DNA of 64,000 nucleotides, from positions 1 through 64,000 of the forward strand of contig JAFSKN010000016.1 in assembly GCA_017448975.1 (NCBI GenBank), written 5' to 3'. The position numbers were made by a program, and so were the translations under genes. The DNA comes from Clostridia bacterium (GTDB taxonomy: Bacteria > Bacillota > Clostridia > Christensenellales > Aristaeellaceae). Below, in pieces: positions 40,461 through 49,451 of the stretch; position 1 is the first letter of the stretch, and every line of letters starts with the position of its first letter. The notes beneath the pieces were generated by a model. It saw only the letters and a list, made by a program, of their open reading frames with translations, was not told where the DNA came from and did no database searches.

Positions 40461-41558
40461 ATGCAAAATCGCCGTCCACCGAAGAAAAGAAAGAATCGTT
40501 CTCCTTACCTGTTCGCGGTGCTCTGCGGGCTGCTGCTGACTGCCCTGGTGGCCGTGGGAGCCACTGCCATGAACACCTGGAACGTGTATAACGCCGAGGC
40601 GGCGGTCACGCCCACGCCTTCCCCCACAGTGCTGCCCATCAGCGTGACCCCCGATCCCAACCGCGTTACGCCAACGCCTACGCCCGTTCCCACTTTGGCG
40701 CCCACTCCCGCGCCCACGGCTACCCCGGGCGTGCTCAAGTCCGGGACGCAGGGAGAAGCGGTCAAGGGCATTCAGGAACGATTGCAGACCTTGGGCTATT
40801 ATACTGGAAAGATCGACGGGGATTTTGGCAGCGGCACCAAGGCGGCGGTGCAGGCGTTCCAGGAAGTGAACGGCCTGGAGGCGGACGGCGTGGTAGGCGC
40901 GAAAACCCTGAACGTCCTGTATTCTGACAGCGCTGTGGACAAGCCCGCCCCGGTGGACGTCCTGGCGGGGGATATCCCCCTGCTGGTGAACAAATGGAAT
41001 CCCCTGCCCGCCAGCTTTGAGCCCGCCAACCTGGTCACCGTAAAGGATCGGGCGGGCGGCCTGATGACCTATGAAAAGGACAGCATCCAGGCGGTGGGGG
41101 AGGCGGTGGAAGCCCTGATCGCCATGATCCGGGCCGCTGAAAAAGACGGCGTTTCTCCCTGGAAGCTGCGGGAAGCCTACCGCACGGTGGCCGATCAGCA
41201 GAAGATTTTCAACAACCGGGTGAAGTCCTATGAGGAAGCTGGAAACACCCATGCCCAGGCTTTGAGCATCACCCGGCGGGAGGTGGCCGATCCGGGGGCC
41301 AGCGAGCATCATACCGGTCTGGCTTTCGATCTGAATGTGCCTGGCCAGTACTTTTCGGATACCGCCCAGTATGTCTGGCTCAAGCGGCATTGCTGGGATT
41401 ACGGCTTTATCATGCGCTATACCGACGAAAAGGACGAAATCACCGGCATCACCGGCGAGGAATGGCATATCCGCTATGTGGGCGTGGAGCACGCCCAGGC
41501 CATGCGGGATTTGGACTACTGCCTGGAGGAATATGTGGCGTACCTGAAGGGACAGTAA
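40461..41558 (+). CDS. VanY-type D-Ala-D-Ala carboxypeptidase with peptidoglycan-binding domain
   Basis: 365 residues. A membrane anchor (~16-37) and a Thr/Pro linker (PTPTPVPTLAPTPAPTATP) are followed by a PG_binding_1 domain (SGTQGEAVKGIQERLQTLGY, GDFGSGTKAAVQAFQ) and the VanY peptidase with zinc ligands in SEHHTGLAFDL and EEWHIRYVG. It trims the terminal D-Ala of peptidoglycan stem peptides. AGGAGG precedes ATG 40461; it shares a transcript with the acyltransferase gene. Confidence 0.92.
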   Translation: MQNRRPPKKRKNRSPYLFAVLCGLLLTALVAVGATAMNTWNVYNAEAAVTPTPSPTVLPISVTPDPNRVTPTPTPVPTLAPTPAPTATPGVLKSGTQGEAVKGIQERLQTLGYYTGKIDGDFGSGTKAAVQAFQEVNGLEADGVVGAKTLNVLYSDSAVDKPAPVDVLAGDIPLLVNKWNPLPASFEPANLVTVKDRAGGLMTYEKDSIQAVGEAVEALIAMIRAAEKDGVSPWKLREAYRTVADQQKIFNNRVKSYEEAGNTHAQALSITRREVADPGASEHHTGLAFDLNVPGQYFSDTAQYVWLKRHCWDYGFIMRYTDEKDEITGITGEEWHIRYVGVEHAQAMRDLDYCLEEYVAYLKGQ

Positions 41559-41597
41559 CTGTTAAGCTGGATGGATACTATTAATCAGAAAAAGAGT

Positions 41598-41695
41598 GGA
41601 GAGCTGAGAGCGGAGAGTTGAGATTTATATAGTCAGCCAAGAGGAAACGCCGTCGACTATTCATCTCAACTCTCAACTTTTAACTCTCAACTCGC
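41598..41695. repeat. GAGTTGAGAG-type hairpin repeat, copy 3
   Basis: GAGAGCTGAGAGCGGAGAGT (from 41599) and ATCTCAACTCTCAACTTTTA (right, near 41663) form a hairpin; the left arm nearly equals that of copy 1 (5733-5764). Terminal repeats of the MITE type are not evident except a lone GCATGAAT on the right. It lies between convergent genes. Confidence 0.65.
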
Positions 41696-41743
41696 ATGAA
41701 TCAAAAGGGGGAGAGCCGCCCGGCAGCGGCCCTCCCTTTCCGT

Positions 41744-42355
41744 TTAGTCGGGCAGGCGGACTGTAACGCCCGCGGTAAAGTCCTCCGGCGCCAGGCAGGG
41801 GTTGACCCGCAGCAGGGAGGCGATGGGTACGTTGTACTGCGTGGCGATGGTTTCCAGGGTGTCGCTGTCGCCCAGCACCACGCTGGCGGGCAGGGGACAG
41901 GCGATGTTGCTTTCGGGAACGCAAATGACATCGCCGCCGTTCAGGCTGTCCAGATCCTTATCGGCGTTGGCCGTTTTCAGGGTATGGTAGCTTAGATTGT
42001 AGCGCAGTTGCAGATCGCTGGCGGTTTGTCCCTCCTGCACCACGGCGCGGCGGTTGGCGGGGCAGACGTAGCCGCTGCCGCCGTCGGTATGCCCGCCATT
42101 GTCATTTTCGCCGCCGTTGTTTCCGCAGTCGGTATTGCCTCCGCCCTGATCGGGCTGGTCGGCAGCGGGCGTATCGGCGGTGCTGCAATAGGGAATGCAC
42201 AGTACGTCCCCCACGGTCAGACGGGCGGGAGGAATATCGGGATTGGCTTCCAGCAGGTCCCGCAGCTGCACGCCGGTGCGCTGAGCGATGAGATAAAAGC
42301 TGTCTCCCCGACGGACGGTGTAACGATAAGCGCAATTGGTCTGCGTTTCGGACAT
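41744..42355 (-). CDS. Protein with three LysM domains, no signal peptide
   Basis: 203 residues. LysM repeats: YRYTVRRGDSFYLIAQRTGVQL...GDVLCIPY (~10-58), VVQEGQTASDLQLRYNLSYHTLK...GGDVICVPE (~100-150), and a diverged third, VVLGDSDTLETIATQYNVPIASLLRVN (~155-200); a Gly/Asn/Asp linker follows the first. LysM binds N-acetylglucosamine polymers. Without a signal peptide and with a spore-former background, a coat or cortex protein is plausible. ATG 42355 is used, with AAAGGGGTGG before it; GTG 42364 overlaps that site. Confidence 0.8.
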   Translation of the reverse strand: MSETQTNCAYRYTVRRGDSFYLIAQRTGVQLRDLLEANPDIPPARLTVGDVLCIPYCSTADTPAADQPDQGGGNTDCGNNGGENDNGGHTDGGSGYVCPANRRAVVQEGQTASDLQLRYNLSYHTLKTANADKDLDSLNGGDVICVPESNIACPLPASVVLGDSDTLETIATQYNVPIASLLRVNPCLAPEDFTAGVTVRLPD

Positions 42356-42495
42356 ATGATCCACCCCTTTCCTGGTTTACAGTCCTATTTTATGCGGGGG
42401 CGGGGGAAAGGTGACGCTCCACAGCGCCGCAAAAACCGCGGCAAAGACTGAGCATAAAAAAACGAATAAAAAGCGGTTTCATTGCTTTTTCTTGG

Positions 42496-42524
42496 TTGAC
42501 ATCGGCCAATTGTCACAGTATAAT
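42496..42524 (+). promoter_or_regulatory. Promoter of the glycan-uptake locus
   Basis: TTGACA (42496-42501), 17-bp spacer, TATAAT (42519-42524): a full consensus pair. TGACA and TGTCA (42511-42515) form a small inverted repeat across the spacer. The leader to the start codon is about 245 bases. Confidence 0.85.
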
Positions 42525-42530
42525 GGACAG

Positions 42531-42777
42531 GAATATGGCAGAAGGTGTGCAAGAAAGGAGAATTTGCGCATTTCTGTACCGGGTTTGCCCTTTTATCGCG
42601 GGTTTCGGCGGAAGCCCACATGTTTTCTGTATTTCATTCCATATTGAGCAGAATAACCGTCCGCTTCCGGCTTTGCGTCATCCCGGAAGCGCGGCTGACT
42701 ATTGGAAAGAAACAGAGAAAACAGGAAATGGAAGACGGCCATTACAAATGGACGAATCTGACAGGAGAGAGGTGCCT
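42531..42777 (+). promoter_or_regulatory. Long 5' leader with a stem-loop
   Basis: Non-coding leader with a perfect 9-bp stem, CGCTTCCGG (42662-42670) and CCGGAAGCG (42683-42691), about 90 bases before the start codon. No known riboswitch class recognised; there is no T-run, so it is not an obvious terminator. Confidence 0.45.
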
Positions 42778-45675
42778 ATGCGAAAGAAAGGATTTGGCTG
42801 GCTGATCGGGATTCTGTGCCTTGCCGCGGTCATCGCGGCGATCGTTCTGCTCGGCGGCGGAACGCAGGATTTCCACGAGAAGTACGAAGGCGTGGATCTG
42901 ACCGCCGATGTGTCCGGCATGGGGCGGGAGGACACTTACGCCAATTACCTCCAGGCCCACAAGGACGCCGTCAGCGGCAGCGCTGAGGCCGTGATCGATA
43001 TTACGGCCTTTGAAGGCGACGCCGAGCTGCGGGAGGAAAACGGCGTTTCCTGCGTGTACACGCCGGACGGTTCCTACGTTACCTGGAAGGTGAACGTGGA
43101 GCAGGCCGGTATGTACAACATCCAGCTGGATTATTTGACCACCGCCTCCCGCGGGGTGGATATCGAGCGCGAACTGTATATCAACGGCGAGCTTCCTTTC
43201 TCGGGGGCGCGCTCCTTGTGCTTCACCCGTATGTGGCAGGACGGGGCCGCCGTTCGCCAGGACAACCAGGGCAACGACATCCGCCCCACCCAGGTGGAGG
43301 TGTTCGGCTGGCAGCGCGTGCGGTGCAAGGACGATATGGGCTACGCGGCCGAGCCGTACAGGTTCTACTTTGAAGCGGGGGAAAACACCCTGTCCCTCAA
43401 AGCGGTGAACGAACCCATGGTTATCGGCTCCATCACCCTGACGCCCGTGCAGGTGTTCGCCACATACGAGGAGTATGCCGCCGCCCAGCCGGAGGTTTCC
43501 ATGTCAGAAAGCGCGAAAAACTGGCAGGTCACGGTGCAGGGCGAAAGCAGCACCCTGCGCTCCTCGCCTTCCCTGTATGCCCGGTATGACCGGTCCTCCC
43601 CGGCCACCGAGCCGTACAGCGTGAAAAACACCGTGCTCAACTACATCGGCGGCGATCCCTGGAACAACGCGGGCCAGTGGATCGAATGGCAGGTGGACGT
43701 GCCGGAGGACGGCTATTACAACCTGTCCATCAAGGGCCGTCAGGCGTATCAGCGCGGCGCGATTTCCAGCCGCATGGTGTATGTGGACGGCGAGATCCTG
43801 TTCGACGCCATGAGCAACGTGGCTTTCGATTATAATACCGCCTGGAACATGCGCACCCTTTCGGACGATAAGGGAACCCCCTATCGCTTCTACCTGACCA
43901 AGGGCAGCCACACCATCCGCATGGAAGCCACCCTGGGCGATATGGGCAAGGTGCTGCAGGAGATGGAGGACAGCATTTACCGGCTGAACCTGATCTACCG
44001 CAAGATCCTGGTGCTCACCGGCCCCAACCCCGACCGCTTCCGCGATTACAGCCTGGAAAAGGTGTATCCCGAAGTGATCGAGGCCATGAGCCTTGAAAGC
44101 AAGCGCCTGTACAAGCTGGTGGACGACACCGTGGCCATCACCGGCCAGAAGAGCGACCGCGTGGCCGTGGCCCAGACCCTGGCCGTGCAGCTGGAAAACT
44201 TCGTGGCCCACACCGAGCGCATCACCCAGTCCTTCACCAACTTTAAGGACAACATCACCAGCTTAGGCACCGCCATGCAGAATATGGGCGAAACAAAGCT
44301 GGATGTGGATCTGCTGGTGATCAGCGGTGAAAACGCCGCCCTGCCTAAAGTGAAGGAAGGGTTCTTTGAACAGACGGCCCATGAGATCCGCTCCGCCGTG
44401 GCTTCCTACTTTGTGGATTACAACGCGCTGGGCGATACCTACGAAGAAAACGGCGAAAACGCCGACAAACTGATCGAGGTATGGATCACCACCGGCCGCG
44501 ACCAGAGCACGGTGCTCAAAACCATGGTGGATGACAGCTTCACCCCCGCCACCGGCATCCGGGTCAACGTGAAACTGGTGGTGGCCGACACGCTGCTTAC
44601 CGCCGTGGTGGCGGGCAACGGGCCGGACGTGGTGCTTTCCGTGGGCAGCTGGTTCCCGGTCAACTACGCCATGCGCAACGCCGTGGAGGACCTGACCCAG
44701 TTCTCGGACTTCGACCAAGTGGTAAAGCCCTTCTATGAAAGCGCCCTGACCTCCATGCGCTATAACGGCGGCGTGTACGCCCTGCCGGAGACCCAGGACT
44801 TCTCCGTGCTGTTCTACCGCCAGGACGTGCTGGACGAGCTGGGCCTCCAGGTGCCCAAAACCTGGGATGACCTGATCGCCCTGCTGCCCACCATCCAGGG
44901 CAACAACCTGTCCGTGGGCATCCCCTACCCGGACATTACCACTGTGGACATGTCCATCCTCAATTCTCTCATCTATCAGAACGGCGGCACGATTTACGAC
45001 GATCAGGCCATGCGCACCATGATCGACAGCGAAAACGGCGTGACGGCTTTCAAGCTGTACACCTCTCTGTATAACGACTACGGCCTGCCCACGGTGTACG
45101 ACTTCGTCAGCCGCTTCCGTTCCGGCGAAATGCCCATCGGTCTGGCGACCTACAGCCAGTTCAACACCCTGTCGGTGTCCGCGCCGGAAATCCGCAACCT
45201 GTGGGATTTCGCCGCCTTCCCCGGCACCCTGCAGGCGGACGGAACGGTGGACAATTCCGTGCATTGTTCCGGCGTGTGCTGCATGATGATCGCCACGGAT
45301 AATGTGAGCGTGAAGAACAACAGCTGGGAATTCCTCAAATGGTGGGTGAGCACCGAAACCCAGGTGCGCTTCGGCCGGGAAATCGAAAGCGTGCTGGGCT
45401 CCTCCGCCCGCTATACCACCGCCAACACCGAGGCGCTGGAGCAGCTGGCCTGGAGCGCCGACCAGCTGGCCGTGCTCAAGGAGCAGATGTCCCATACGGT
45501 GGGCTTCAGGGAAATCGCCGGCGGCTATTCCACCACCCGCCATATGACCAACGCCATCCGCCGCGTGATCAACAACAAGGAAGACGCCCGTGAAACGCTG
45601 CTGACCTACGCCCGCACCATCAACGAGGAAATCAAGGTCAAGCGCAGGGAATTCAACCTGCCGCTGTACGAATGA
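42778..45675 (+). CDS. Membrane-anchored solute-binding protein with N-terminal carbohydrate-binding-like domains
   Basis: 965 residues. A single anchor helix (WLIGILCLAAVIAAIVLLGG) lacks a lipobox. Two beta-sandwich domains resembling galactose-binding/CBM6-35 folds follow (~60-225 and ~235-400), with YVTWKVNVEQAGMYNIQLDY and GQWIEWQVDVPEDGYYNLSI as matching strands. A helical segment (~400-550) leads to a family-1 sugar-binding domain (~550-950): NGPDVVLSVGSWFPVNYAMR, GGVYALPETQDFSVLFYRQDVLDELGL and VHCSGVCCMMIATDN. Ordinary SBPs have ~420 residues, so this is a fusion in which the receptor can hold a polymer as well as feed the transporter (inference). AGGAGAGAGG precedes ATG 42778. Confidence 0.82.
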   Translation: MRKKGFGWLIGILCLAAVIAAIVLLGGGTQDFHEKYEGVDLTADVSGMGREDTYANYLQAHKDAVSGSAEAVIDITAFEGDAELREENGVSCVYTPDGSYVTWKVNVEQAGMYNIQLDYLTTASRGVDIERELYINGELPFSGARSLCFTRMWQDGAAVRQDNQGNDIRPTQVEVFGWQRVRCKDDMGYAAEPYRFYFEAGENTLSLKAVNEPMVIGSITLTPVQVFATYEEYAAAQPEVSMSESAKNWQVTVQGESSTLRSSPSLYARYDRSSPATEPYSVKNTVLNYIGGDPWNNAGQWIEWQVDVPEDGYYNLSIKGRQAYQRGAISSRMVYVDGEILFDAMSNVAFDYNTAWNMRTLSDDKGTPYRFYLTKGSHTIRMEATLGDMGKVLQEMEDSIYRLNLIYRKILVLTGPNPDRFRDYSLEKVYPEVIEAMSLESKRLYKLVDDTVAITGQKSDRVAVAQTLAVQLENFVAHTERITQSFTNFKDNITSLGTAMQNMGETKLDVDLLVISGENAALPKVKEGFFEQTAHEIRSAVASYFVDYNALGDTYEENGENADKLIEVWITTGRDQSTVLKTMVDDSFTPATGIRVNVKLVVADTLLTAVVAGNGPDVVLSVGSWFPVNYAMRNAVEDLTQFSDFDQVVKPFYESALTSMRYNGGVYALPETQDFSVLFYRQDVLDELGLQVPKTWDDLIALLPTIQGNNLSVGIPYPDITTVDMSILNSLIYQNGGTIYDDQAMRTMIDSENGVTAFKLYTSLYNDYGLPTVYDFVSRFRSGEMPIGLATYSQFNTLSVSAPEIRNLWDFAAFPGTLQADGTVDNSVHCSGVCCMMIATDNVSVKNNSWEFLKWWVSTETQVRFGREIESVLGSSARYTTANTEALEQLAWSADQLAVLKEQMSHTVGFREIAGGYSTTRHMTNAIRRVINNKEDARETLLTYARTINEEIKVKRREFNLPLYE

Positions 45676-45697
45676 GAGGAGAAAGGAGGAAAACCGC

Positions 45698-46636
45698 ATG
45701 CAGTCTGTTTTCGGCAAATACTGGAACATGAAACGGGAAAGCCTGCACTATAACTGGGAAAAGGCCAAGCGGATGAAGGTATGCTATCTGTTCCTGCTGC
45801 CCTACGCGGTGCTGTTCACCACGTTCATCATCCTGCCCATCCTCACTTCCATTTATTACAGCTTTACCTACTACAACATCCTGGAACCCGCCCGCTTCAT
45901 CGGTTTCCAGAACTACATCAACCTGGTCCTGCAGGACGAGGTATTCCTGACGGCGGTAAAGAACACCTTCGTCATCGCCGTGATCATCGGCCCTGTGGGC
46001 TACATCCTTTCCTTCCTGTTCGCCTGGTTCATTAACGAACTGCCCCGCTGGCTGCGCACCATCGCCGTGGTGGTGTTCTACGCCCCGTCCATCGCGGGCG
46101 GCGCTTACGCGGTATTCAGCATCATTTTCCGCGGTGACGCCTACGGCTACCTCAACTCCATCCTGCTGCAGTTCGGCCTGATCGACGCGCCGTATCTGTG
46201 GCTGCTGGACCCGCGGTATATCCTGCCGGTGGTCATCATCGTAAGCCTGTGGATGAGCATGGGTTCCGGCTTCCTGTCCTTCGTGGCCGGCCTTCAGGGC
46301 GTGGACCGCAGCATGTACGAGGCGGGCTATGTGGACGGCATCCGCAACCGCTGGCAGGAGCTGTACTTCATCACCCTGCCCAGCATGAAGCCCATGCTGC
46401 TGTTCGGCGCGGTCATGTCCATCACCGGCGCGTTCAACGTCAGCGACGTGCCCCGGGCCCTGGCGGGCTACCCCAGCACGGACTACGCCGCCCGCACCAT
46501 CGTTACGCACCTGTTCGACTATGGCTTCTCCCGGTTTGAAATGGGTTACGCCTCCGCCATCGCGACGGTGCTGTTCCTGATCATGCTCCTTTGCAACAAA
46601 GCGATCCAGTCTGCGCTGAGGAAGGTGGGCACATGA
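45698..46636 (+). CDS. Carbohydrate ABC transporter permease (first pair, UgpA/MalF-like)
   Basis: 312 residues, six helices. The cytoplasmic EAA loop that docks the ATPase is EAGYVDGIRNRWQELYFITLP-like near residue 208. AGGAGG before the ATG. Stop overlaps the partner permease as ATGA. Partner SBP is the fusion at 42778. No ATPase gene follows. Confidence 0.92.
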   Translation: MQSVFGKYWNMKRESLHYNWEKAKRMKVCYLFLLPYAVLFTTFIILPILTSIYYSFTYYNILEPARFIGFQNYINLVLQDEVFLTAVKNTFVIAVIIGPVGYILSFLFAWFINELPRWLRTIAVVVFYAPSIAGGAYAVFSIIFRGDAYGYLNSILLQFGLIDAPYLWLLDPRYILPVVIIVSLWMSMGSGFLSFVAGLQGVDRSMYEAGYVDGIRNRWQELYFITLPSMKPMLLFGAVMSITGAFNVSDVPRALAGYPSTDYAARTIVTHLFDYGFSRFEMGYASAIATVLFLIMLLCNKAIQSALRKVGT

Positions 46637-47904
46637 GCACGAAGAAGAAACCGATTACAAAAATCGAGCAGCCCAAAACCCAGTCCCGGGCGGCGCAGCT
46701 GCATTATTTGGCGCAGCTCCGCGGCGAGATCGAGGAAGAAAAGCCGAAGCTGAACAAGAAAAAGTTCGCCATCATTTCCCTGATCATCCTGGCGATCCTG
46801 GCGGGTCTGCTGGTTTATTCCAGTTTCCTGTTTAACGCCATTGAAAGCGCCAACGTGGATTTGAAAACCAATTCCCGTTCCCTGATCCTGTTCTTAGGCA
46901 AGGGCACCGACGCCGTGCTGGAGGGCGCGGCCGATGTGACGGCGGACGATCTGACCAAGCTGAACAGCTGGTCGTCCATCATGCTTTTGATCCGGGTCGT
47001 CGCCATCGCGGTCCTGGTGGTCTACGGCTTCTTTGCTTTCATCACCCTGCTCCAGCCCAAACGCCGCAAGCCCAACCGCAGTTTCTGGGGCGATTTGGGC
47101 ATCTACACCCTGCTGTTCATCATCGCCGTGGCCATGGCGTTCCCCATGGTGTTCTCCATCGCCGCGTCCCTGAAACCCCTGGACGAGCTGTTCCGGTTCC
47201 CGCCCAAGGTGTTTCCCGATCATCCCACCTTCGATAACTTCAGCGACCTGATCGTGACCATGGGCCAGAGCTGGGTGCCCTTCTCCCGGTATCTGATCAA
47301 CACCGTGTTCATCACCTTCGTGGGCACCTTCGGCCATGTGCTGATCGCGTCCATGGCGGCGTTCGTGCTGTCGAAGTATGATTTCCCCGGCGGGAAAGGC
47401 TTCTTCAAAATCGTCGTCACCGCCCTGATGTTCACCGGTTACGTAACGGGCATCCCCAACTTCGTCATAATGAGCAAGATGGGCATCATCGATACCTACT
47501 TTGCCGTGATCCTGCCCGCTTTCGCCGCGCCCATCGGCCTGTTCCTGATGAAGCAGTTCATGGAGAGCCTGCCCAATTCCCTGATCGAGGCGGCGCACCT
47601 GGACGGCGCGGGGGAAATGCGCATCTTCTGGTCCATCGTCATGCCCAACGTAAAGCCCGCGTGGCTGACCATCAGCATCTTCTCTGTGCAGAGCCTGTGG
47701 AACACCAACGCGGCCACGGTGATCCGCACCGAATCCAAGAAGACCCTGGTATACGCATTGCAGCAGATTCAGGCCGGCGGCATTGCCCGCACGGGCCAGG
47801 CCGCGGCGGTTACCGTGGTAGTGATGCTCGTGCCAATCACGATTTTCATCCTCTTCCAGGGCCAGATCGTGGAAACCATGTCCAGCTCTGGTCTGAAGGA
47901 TTGA
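46633..47904 (+). CDS. Carbohydrate ABC transporter permease (first pair, MalG-like) with N-terminal extension
   Basis: 423 residues, about 130 longer than usual. Residues 1-140 add a basic tail and two extra helices (FAIISLIILAILAGLLVYSS and IMLLIRVVAIAVLVVYGFFA) around an extracytoplasmic loop; then the normal six-helix permease with the EAAHLDGAGEMRIFWSIVMP motif near 318. The extension could contact one of the partner proteins encoded nearby. Start ATG 46633 overlaps the previous stop. Confidence 0.9.
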   Translation: MSTKKKPITKIEQPKTQSRAAQLHYLAQLRGEIEEEKPKLNKKKFAIISLIILAILAGLLVYSSFLFNAIESANVDLKTNSRSLILFLGKGTDAVLEGAADVTADDLTKLNSWSSIMLLIRVVAIAVLVVYGFFAFITLLQPKRRKPNRSFWGDLGIYTLLFIIAVAMAFPMVFSIAASLKPLDELFRFPPKVFPDHPTFDNFSDLIVTMGQSWVPFSRYLINTVFITFVGTFGHVLIASMAAFVLSKYDFPGGKGFFKIVVTALMFTGYVTGIPNFVIMSKMGIIDTYFAVILPAFAAPIGLFLMKQFMESLPNSLIEAAHLDGAGEMRIFWSIVMPNVKPAWLTISIFSVQSLWNTNAATVIRTESKKTLVYALQQIQAGGIARTGQAAAVTVVVMLVPITIFILFQGQIVETMSSSGLKD

Positions 47905-47942
47905 CGGTGATCCTGAACGATAAGATGGGAGGGAGAAAAACA

Positions 47943-49451
47943 GTGAAAAGAATGATCCGGCTGCTGGCGATGCTTACCGTTTTCACTTTGGCGCTGCCTC
48001 TGGGCTGCGCCCTGGCGGACGACGGCGTTTCCAGCACGTATACCTACAATTACGATTATTGGGGAGGCCTAAGGGAATCCCCGGACGCTTACCGGGTGGA
48101 TCAGGTGATTTACAGCGCCACCTTAGGGCTGGAAACCTTCATGCGCCGCCCCCAGAGCCTGTACGTCAGCGGAAACGACCTGTATGTGTGCGATACGGGC
48201 AACAACCGCGTGTTGCAGCTTCGCCGGGAGGGAAAGAGCTTTGCCCTGGTCCGCGTTATTGACCGCATCACAGGCGCGTCCCCGGAGACCTTCAACACCC
48301 CCAGCGACGTTTCCATCGACAAAGAGGGCAATATCTATGTTGCCGATACCAACAATAACCGGGTGATCAAGGCGGATAAGGACCTGAACTATATCCAGTC
48401 CTTCTTAAAGCCCTCGGATTCCACCTTTGACCAGAAGCTCAGCTTCCTGCCCAGCAAGATCGTGACCGACTCCGTGGGCCGCGTGTTCGTGCTGGCTACC
48501 AACGTGAACAAGGGTCTGGTGAAGTTTGAGGCGAACGGCACCTTCACCGGCTTCATCGGCGCGAACACGGTGACGTACGATATGTGGGAATACATCTGGA
48601 AAACCTTCTTCACCACCAAGGAACAGCGCGCGCAGCAGGCGTCCTTCGTACCCACTGAATACGAGAATATTTACATCGATAAAGACGGCTTCATCTACGC
48701 CACCAACATCGTGTTCAGCGAATACGATCTGCTGTACGACAACGCCAAGCCCATCCGCCGCCTGAACGCCATCGGCAGCGATATTCTGATCAAAAACGAC
48801 CGGTATCCCCCCATCGGCGATCTGATCTGGGCGGAGCAGAGCCAGGATTACGGCCCCTCCAAGTTCAAGGATATCACGGTGCTGGACAACGATATTTATA
48901 TCGCCTTTGACCGCACCAGAGGCCGCCTGTTCGGCTACGATCCCCAGGGCATCATGCTGTGGGCCTTCGGCAACAAGGGCAACAGCGAGGGCGCGTTCCT
49001 TTCCGCCGTTTCCCTGGAGCATATGGGCACCGATCTCATCTGCCTGGACGAAAACGAAGCCAGCATCACCGTGTTCACCCCCACCGAGTACGGAAACCTG
49101 ATCTATCAGGCCAGCAACCAGTACTTGAAGGGCGATTACGACGGCAGCGCCGATACCTGGCGCGAGGTGCTGAAGCTGAACGCCAACTACAACTTAGCCT
49201 TTATCGGCATCGGCCGGGCGCTGATGCGGCAGGAGCAGTACGGCGAGGCCATGGAGTACTTCAAAATGGCCCACGACCGGGAAAACTACGGCCGTGCCTA
49301 CCGCTATTACCGCAAGATCCTGGTGGAACAGAACATCGGCTGGATCGTGGCGGGCGTAGCCTGTCTGCTGATCATCCCCCTGGCCGTCGGCAGCGTGAAG
49401 AAAATGAAATGGGAGGTGGAAGCGTATGAACGCAGCAAAGTCGTTCGATAA
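47943..49451 (+). CDS. Secreted NHL-repeat beta-propeller with TPR and C-terminal membrane anchor
   Basis: 502 residues from GTG 47943, nine bases after GGGAGGGAG. Signal peptide (MIRLLAMLTVFTLALPLGCALA), then NHL blades: PQSLYVSGNDLYVCDTGNNRVLQL, TPSDVSIDKEGNIYVADTNNNRV, PSKIVTDSVGRVFVLA and NIYIDKDGFIYATN. A TPR-like segment (NYNLAFIGIGRALMRQEQYGEAMEYFKMA, ~420-455) and a final helix (WIVAGVACLLIIPLAVG) follow. NHL propellers bind protein or sugar ligands; none is assigned. Its end overlaps the YIP1 gene by 26 bp. Confidence 0.8.
   Translation: MKRMIRLLAMLTVFTLALPLGCALADDGVSSTYTYNYDYWGGLRESPDAYRVDQVIYSATLGLETFMRRPQSLYVSGNDLYVCDTGNNRVLQLRREGKSFALVRVIDRITGASPETFNTPSDVSIDKEGNIYVADTNNNRVIKADKDLNYIQSFLKPSDSTFDQKLSFLPSKIVTDSVGRVFVLATNVNKGLVKFEANGTFTGFIGANTVTYDMWEYIWKTFFTTKEQRAQQASFVPTEYENIYIDKDGFIYATNIVFSEYDLLYDNAKPIRRLNAIGSDILIKNDRYPPIGDLIWAEQSQDYGPSKFKDITVLDNDIYIAFDRTRGRLFGYDPQGIMLWAFGNKGNSEGAFLSAVSLEHMGTDLICLDENEASITVFTPTEYGNLIYQASNQYLKGDYDGSADTWREVLKLNANYNLAFIGIGRALMRQEQYGEAMEYFKMAHDRENYGRAYRYYRKILVEQNIGWIVAGVACLLIIPLAVGSVKKMKWEVEAYERSKVVR

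Noticed and set aside
42545-42805. An 86-codon frame in the leader of the glycan locus
   Set aside because: No ribosome site at its start, no family resemblance, and it crosses the real start codon in another frame.
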